Shown one piece after another: positions 60,909-64,000 of a DNA stretch of 64,000 nucleotides (within the stretch, counting starts at the first letter, position 1; the number at the start of each line of letters is the position of its first letter). The notes beneath the pieces were generated by a model that was given only the letters and a program-made list of their open reading frames with translations, was not told where the DNA came from and made no database searches. The DNA is from DASPKM01 sp035628135 (GTDB taxonomy: Bacteria; Bacteroidota; Bacteroidia; Chitinophagales; Chitinophagaceae). The translations under genes were made by a program, and so were the position numbers. The stretch covers positions 248,001 through 312,000 of the forward strand of contig DASPKM010000001.1 of assembly GCA_035628135.1 (NCBI GenBank), written 5' to 3'.

Positions 60909-62822
60909 CTATCTTTTTGCATTGCCGCTGATGGTCCCCGTTAATTGCACGGCATTCGCCAGCACTTTATCGTCATAAGGAAACAAATCCTTATAGTGGG
61001 TTATGGGCACCAGCAGGTCGGGCTTCAGCCCGTTGTGCTCTACTGATCTCCTGTCCGCATCGAAATAAGTTTTGCTCATGATGTTGGTCTTTACCACCAC
61101 ATCATAGGGCAGGTACATGTACGCCGCATTGGCATAAGCGCCGTTGGTGCGCTCACTGCCCACGATCTTTGCCGAACAGTATTTCCTAAGCGCGGCGGCA
61201 AACAATTCCGATGCGCAGGCAGTTCTGCCATCTACCAGCACGATTATTTTAAGGTGGCTTAAGTCCAGGAATTTATTGGGGACTGCCGTCCTTGGGCCCA
61301 TGGTCTTGCCGTAAGCATCGTACGAGAATACCACTGGTTTCTTGATGAAGCATGATAATATGCGAATGGCTTCTATTTCGGCGCCGCCGCCATTGCCACG
61401 CAGGTCGAAAATAATGCCCTGCATTTGCTTGAGCGTATCGGCCAGGTTAAAGAAGCTGATCCAATCGCCGATGGCCCAGCGGTTCAACTTCACATATCCC
61501 CAATTATTGCCATAGGCCGCAAACCGCATGTGCTCCGGCCGGAAATTGGAGGGCACCGCGCTGGATTTTTTAAACCTGACCATTAATTCCTGCGACGCGC
61601 CATTGGCCGACGCAAGTGTGATCCGCATCGAGTCGTTCTGGGCCCGATAAAATAAACGGGCTACGGCCAGATCCCTTCTTTCGTTTTCGCTTCCAAAGAA
61701 CAGTGCACTCGATGAATCAACGTATTTGTCTACCGGCACCCCATTGATGCTGGTTATTTTCATGCCCAGTTGCACCGATTTCTTCAAGTCCTCGTCAAAT
61801 ATGCCCACCACCTGTATGTCGTCATTGATCTTTCTCGCCAGTATGGGACCAATAAGCGGACGCTGGGCACTCCCCGCTTCTACATAAAAATGACCATCGT
61901 GCAGGCTTTTCATTAACTTATTCATATCGCCCACTTTTTCCTTGAAAGGAAGAGGGGAAGCAATGATGGCGTCGGCTTTTTGTAATGTCGAGGCTTTATC
62001 GATGTTATGCTCTTTGAAGTAGGGATACACCTGTATGAAGTGTTTCATCAGCTTCAGGGTTTCCAATTGCCAGTCCACATTTTTATGCTTTGCACTGTCA
62101 GGGATAAAATAATATTCGGGAATGGTCAGGTTGGTGAACGAAGTATAATAAGAGATAGGGTATGCGCTGCCAAAGTCTTTAAACACGTATTGCGGGGCCT
62201 CGTGTTTTTTATCGCGTGTAAATTCGTAGAAGAATGCGCCGCGTGCTGTTTTCCTTCCCAATGATTGATCGAAAATATTGCACTCACCCACGATGCACTT
62301 GAAATCGCGTGCATTGTCCCTTTTATTCAACACGATGGTGATCTTATTGATGTCAAGCAGGCTGTCGGCCTTTTGCCCTTCCTGGCAGGGTTGCAGGTTT
62401 TCGTTGGCTACCGAGAACTCTATCGGCAGCCGGTATTTATCCTTTGTAATATCCACTTTTTTCCGCAGGCATTGGCCATTGGCCGATTCAAAAATGAAAG
62501 TGCACGCACTGATGTTCTCGGAATAAAAATTAAAATAAAACGCATTGGCCGAGCCGGTGGTAAACTGCAGCGGTTGTGCGAGGTTGATTTGCCACGAGGG
62601 CTGGTTGTTTTGCCCGGTAACAAAAGGCGTGATGCTTTTGGTGACCACATTTTCAGACAGGAGCCTCGAAGAGCCGAAGAAGGTATAATGGTTGCTGTAC
62701 GTTGCGTTAGCGGGCATAAGGTTGTGCCGCACTTCTCTTTTTTCTTCCCAACACTCAATGTTCCATTGGGCATACAAGGGCAGGGCAAGTACTGTCAGGA
62801 TACAGGCAAATATCTGCTTCAT
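60909..62822 (-). CDS. Secreted S41-family peptidase
   Basis: 637 residues from ATG 62822 (a TTG 9 bases upstream also possible). Signal peptide (IFACILTVLALPLYAQ), a beta-rich N-terminal half, an S41 helical bundle with LHDGHFYVEAG (conserved Asp-Gly-His), a PDZ-like segment (GMKITSINGVPVDKYV) and the catalytic core DLRGNGGGAEIEAIRIL ... VLVDGRTACASELFAAAL, with the nucleophile Ser in A-S-E. The Lys of CtpA-type enzymes is absent at VGSERTNGA, so it belongs with the tricorn/IRBP-like group. It is 74 bases upstream of the precursor gene in the same direction. It might process the peptide outside the inner membrane or be an unrelated neighbour. Confidence 0.8.
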   Translation of the reverse strand: MKQIFACILTVLALPLYAQWNIECWEEKREVRHNLMPANATYSNHYTFFGSSRLLSENVVTKSITPFVTGQNNQPSWQINLAQPLQFTTGSANAFYFNFYSENISACTFIFESANGQCLRKKVDITKDKYRLPIEFSVANENLQPCQEGQKADSLLDINKITIVLNKRDNARDFKCIVGECNIFDQSLGRKTARGAFFYEFTRDKKHEAPQYVFKDFGSAYPISYYTSFTNLTIPEYYFIPDSAKHKNVDWQLETLKLMKHFIQVYPYFKEHNIDKASTLQKADAIIASPLPFKEKVGDMNKLMKSLHDGHFYVEAGSAQRPLIGPILARKINDDIQVVGIFDEDLKKSVQLGMKITSINGVPVDKYVDSSSALFFGSENERRDLAVARLFYRAQNDSMRITLASANGASQELMVRFKKSSAVPSNFRPEHMRFAAYGNNWGYVKLNRWAIGDWISFFNLADTLKQMQGIIFDLRGNGGGAEIEAIRILSCFIKKPVVFSYDAYGKTMGPRTAVPNKFLDLSHLKIIVLVDGRTACASELFAAALRKYCSAKIVGSERTNGAYANAAYMYLPYDVVVKTNIMSKTYFDADRRSVEHNGLKPDLLVPITHYKDLFPYDDKVLANAVQLTGTISGNAKR

Positions 62823-63059
62823 ACTAAGCAATTAGTAAGTTTTACAAGAATTATTTTTCAAGAAAGTATGCGCCTGAAAGGCACCTGGGACAACCAGGCA
62901 GTTTTATTGGATATTCATAGCTGCACGGATACTACTAACGGGGTAAGTGATGTATAAATAAATTTACTATAGATAGCAAAGCGGTCCGCAATTTTCATCC
63001 CGGTTTTTAGACCGGAGTACTTCGGTATTTTTTCCGGGTTTGGCCGGAGCAACAGTACG

Positions 63060-64000
63060 TTATTCCGCCCTTAGATTTTCTACAGGTTTTATCATGGCGG
63101 CCCGCAAGGTTTGCAGGCTTATGGTAACAAATCCTATTACCAATGTAAGCACGCACGCCACCAAAAAAATCCACCATGGAAGCTGTATCCTGTATGCAAA
63201 GGATTCCAGCCACCGCTGCATGATCCAGGCTGAAAAGGGAACAGCTATCAGCGATGCTATCAGTATTATGTAAAAGAACCCGCGCGACAACAGCCCGAAA
63301 ATATTGGCGGCGCCGGAGCCCATCACCTTACGGATGCTGATCTCTTTTGCGCGTTGTTCTATGGCAAGCGAGAACAATGCAAACAGGCCAATGCAGGAAA
63401 TGAATACCGAAACGATGGCGGCGCCGGTGATTACTTTCTTCCACCTTTCTTCATTCTTGTATTGCGCGGATATCAGCTCGTCTACAAACCGGTACCTGAA
63501 CGGGTACAAGGGAACAAGTGACTTGTACACCGATTGCAGTCCTGCAATGGCCTCCGCTTTATATCGCGGGTCGATCTTAACGGCAAGCTCTCCATACACC
63601 CATTGCTTCGGTTGGTTTAATAGCACAGGGCCAATGGCATTTTTAAGAGATGCAATGTGAAAATCGGGCACAACGCCCACAACGGTCAATTCCTGTCCGC
63701 CCCATTCTATTTTTTTCCCCAGCGGCACATTCCACCTGGCCGCTTTTACAAAGGAGGCGTTCACCATGCAGTTGGCGGAATCTGATAAGTGGTCTTTGAA
63801 ATTCCTGCCGGCAATAACGGGTATTTGCATCACCTGGAGGAAATTGTTATCTACTTTCAGAAATGGAACGCCGGGTATGTTTTCACTGCCGGCCTTTACA
63901 TCCATTTTATTTTCTGCGGTAATGGGTATGCTTTGCGCGCCTGCAAATTGAACGTGCCGCTGTTTGGCCAGTTCGTTCTTGAATAGCGCAATATCGGGGG
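63060..64000 (-). CDS. FtsX/MacB-type ABC permease, C-terminal part (cut by window edge)
   Basis: The frame stays open to the right edge, giving at least 313 residues of the C-terminal end. It shows the end of a MacB-like periplasmic domain (residues with FKNELAKQ, PGVPFLKVDNNFLQVM, GGQELTVVGVVPDFH) and the FtsX core with three visible helices (IVSVFISCIGLFALF, IILIASLIAVPFSAW, IFLVACVLTLVIGF) and the signature EISIRKVMGSGAANI. Full-length relatives have about 780-800 residues with two such halves. It would work with a LolD/MacB-type ATPase encoded elsewhere. Whether it belongs with the peptide cluster as an immunity/export permease or is independent cannot be seen; the 237 bases between it and the S41 gene hold no gene. 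Confidence 0.85.
   Translation of the reverse strand, partial: PDIALFKNELAKQRHVQFAGAQSIPITAENKMDVKAGSENIPGVPFLKVDNNFLQVMQIPVIAGRNFKDHLSDSANCMVNASFVKAARWNVPLGKKIEWGGQELTVVGVVPDFHIASLKNAIGPVLLNQPKQWVYGELAVKIDPRYKAEAIAGLQSVYKSLVPLYPFRYRFVDELISAQYKNEERWKKVITGAAIVSVFISCIGLFALFSLAIEQRAKEISIRKVMGSGAANIFGLLSRGFFYIILIASLIAVPFSAWIMQRWLESFAYRIQLPWWIFLVACVLTLVIGFVTISLQTLRAAMIKPVENLRAE

Noticed and set aside
63060..64000. FtsX-type permease as immunity gene of the peptide cluster
   Set aside because: It is separated by 237 bases, cut by the window edge and lacks its ATPase in view; such permeases are common everywhere in these genomes.

Overview
The window looks like an ordinary chromosomal stretch of a Bacteroidota bacterium, most likely of the family Chitinophagaceae (Niastella/Chitinophaga-like). 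The evidence is a 2400-residue SprA (the outer-membrane barrel of the type IX secretion system, T9SS), several proteins ending in T9SS sorting domains (types A and B), an STN/carboxypeptidase-regulatory TonB receptor in an operon with DUF4249 and MG2-type proteins, a BlaI/M56 pair, and Bacteroidota-type promoters (TTTG ... TAnnTTTG). I see no phage, transposon or CRISPR array. The ends are cut: the left margin falls just after a T9SS-secreted sugar dehydrogenase and the right margin cuts an FtsX-type permease.

Layout. 0-7.4 kb: secreted PQQ-type sugar dehydrogenase, malate dehydrogenase, a thioredoxin-like protein, a frameshifted small gene that I could reconstruct by hand, a BlaI repressor with two palindromic operators plus its M56 membrane protease, and an orphan DNA methyltransferase. 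7.5-12.5 kb: efp-accB-accC (translation factor and acetyl-CoA carboxylase subunits), an acetyltransferase and a beta-lactamase-fold hydrolase. 12.5-19.7 kb: a four-gene envelope operon (secreted unknown, TonB receptor, DUF4249 lipoprotein, MG2 protein). 19.8-25 kb: a PLP sulfur-amino-acid enzyme, a DinB-like protein, a secreted protein with a JAMM-like motif, an esterase and FabH. 25-33 kb: ruvA and sprA. 33-42 kb: T9SS cargo, including a tandem pair of giant PKD/type B sorting proteins. 42-52 kb: Lnt, a TonB-type receptor, GuaB, an Ldh-type dehydrogenase, cyanophycin synthetase and a self-contained tRNA-Gln unit. 52.3-53.8 kb: a second sugar dehydrogenase, this one a lipoprotein.

The most unusual region is 53.8-62.8 kb: six co-directional genes that look like a ribosomally made, radical-SAM-modified peptide (RiPP) system. 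They are an S41 peptidase, a 59-residue three-cysteine precursor, a radical SAM/SPASM enzyme, a cytoplasmic subtilase fused to a second domain, a peptidase-less ABC exporter, and a DUF6734-like, possibly glycosyltransferase, protein. A perfect 10-bp stem-loop separates the precursor from its modifying enzyme.

A second noteworthy layer is a family of five intergenic repeats made of an octamer GTCATTRR on one arm and its complement on the other. Each sits directly after the 3' end of at least one gene, and in two cases the repeat supplies the stop codon of the neighbouring gene.
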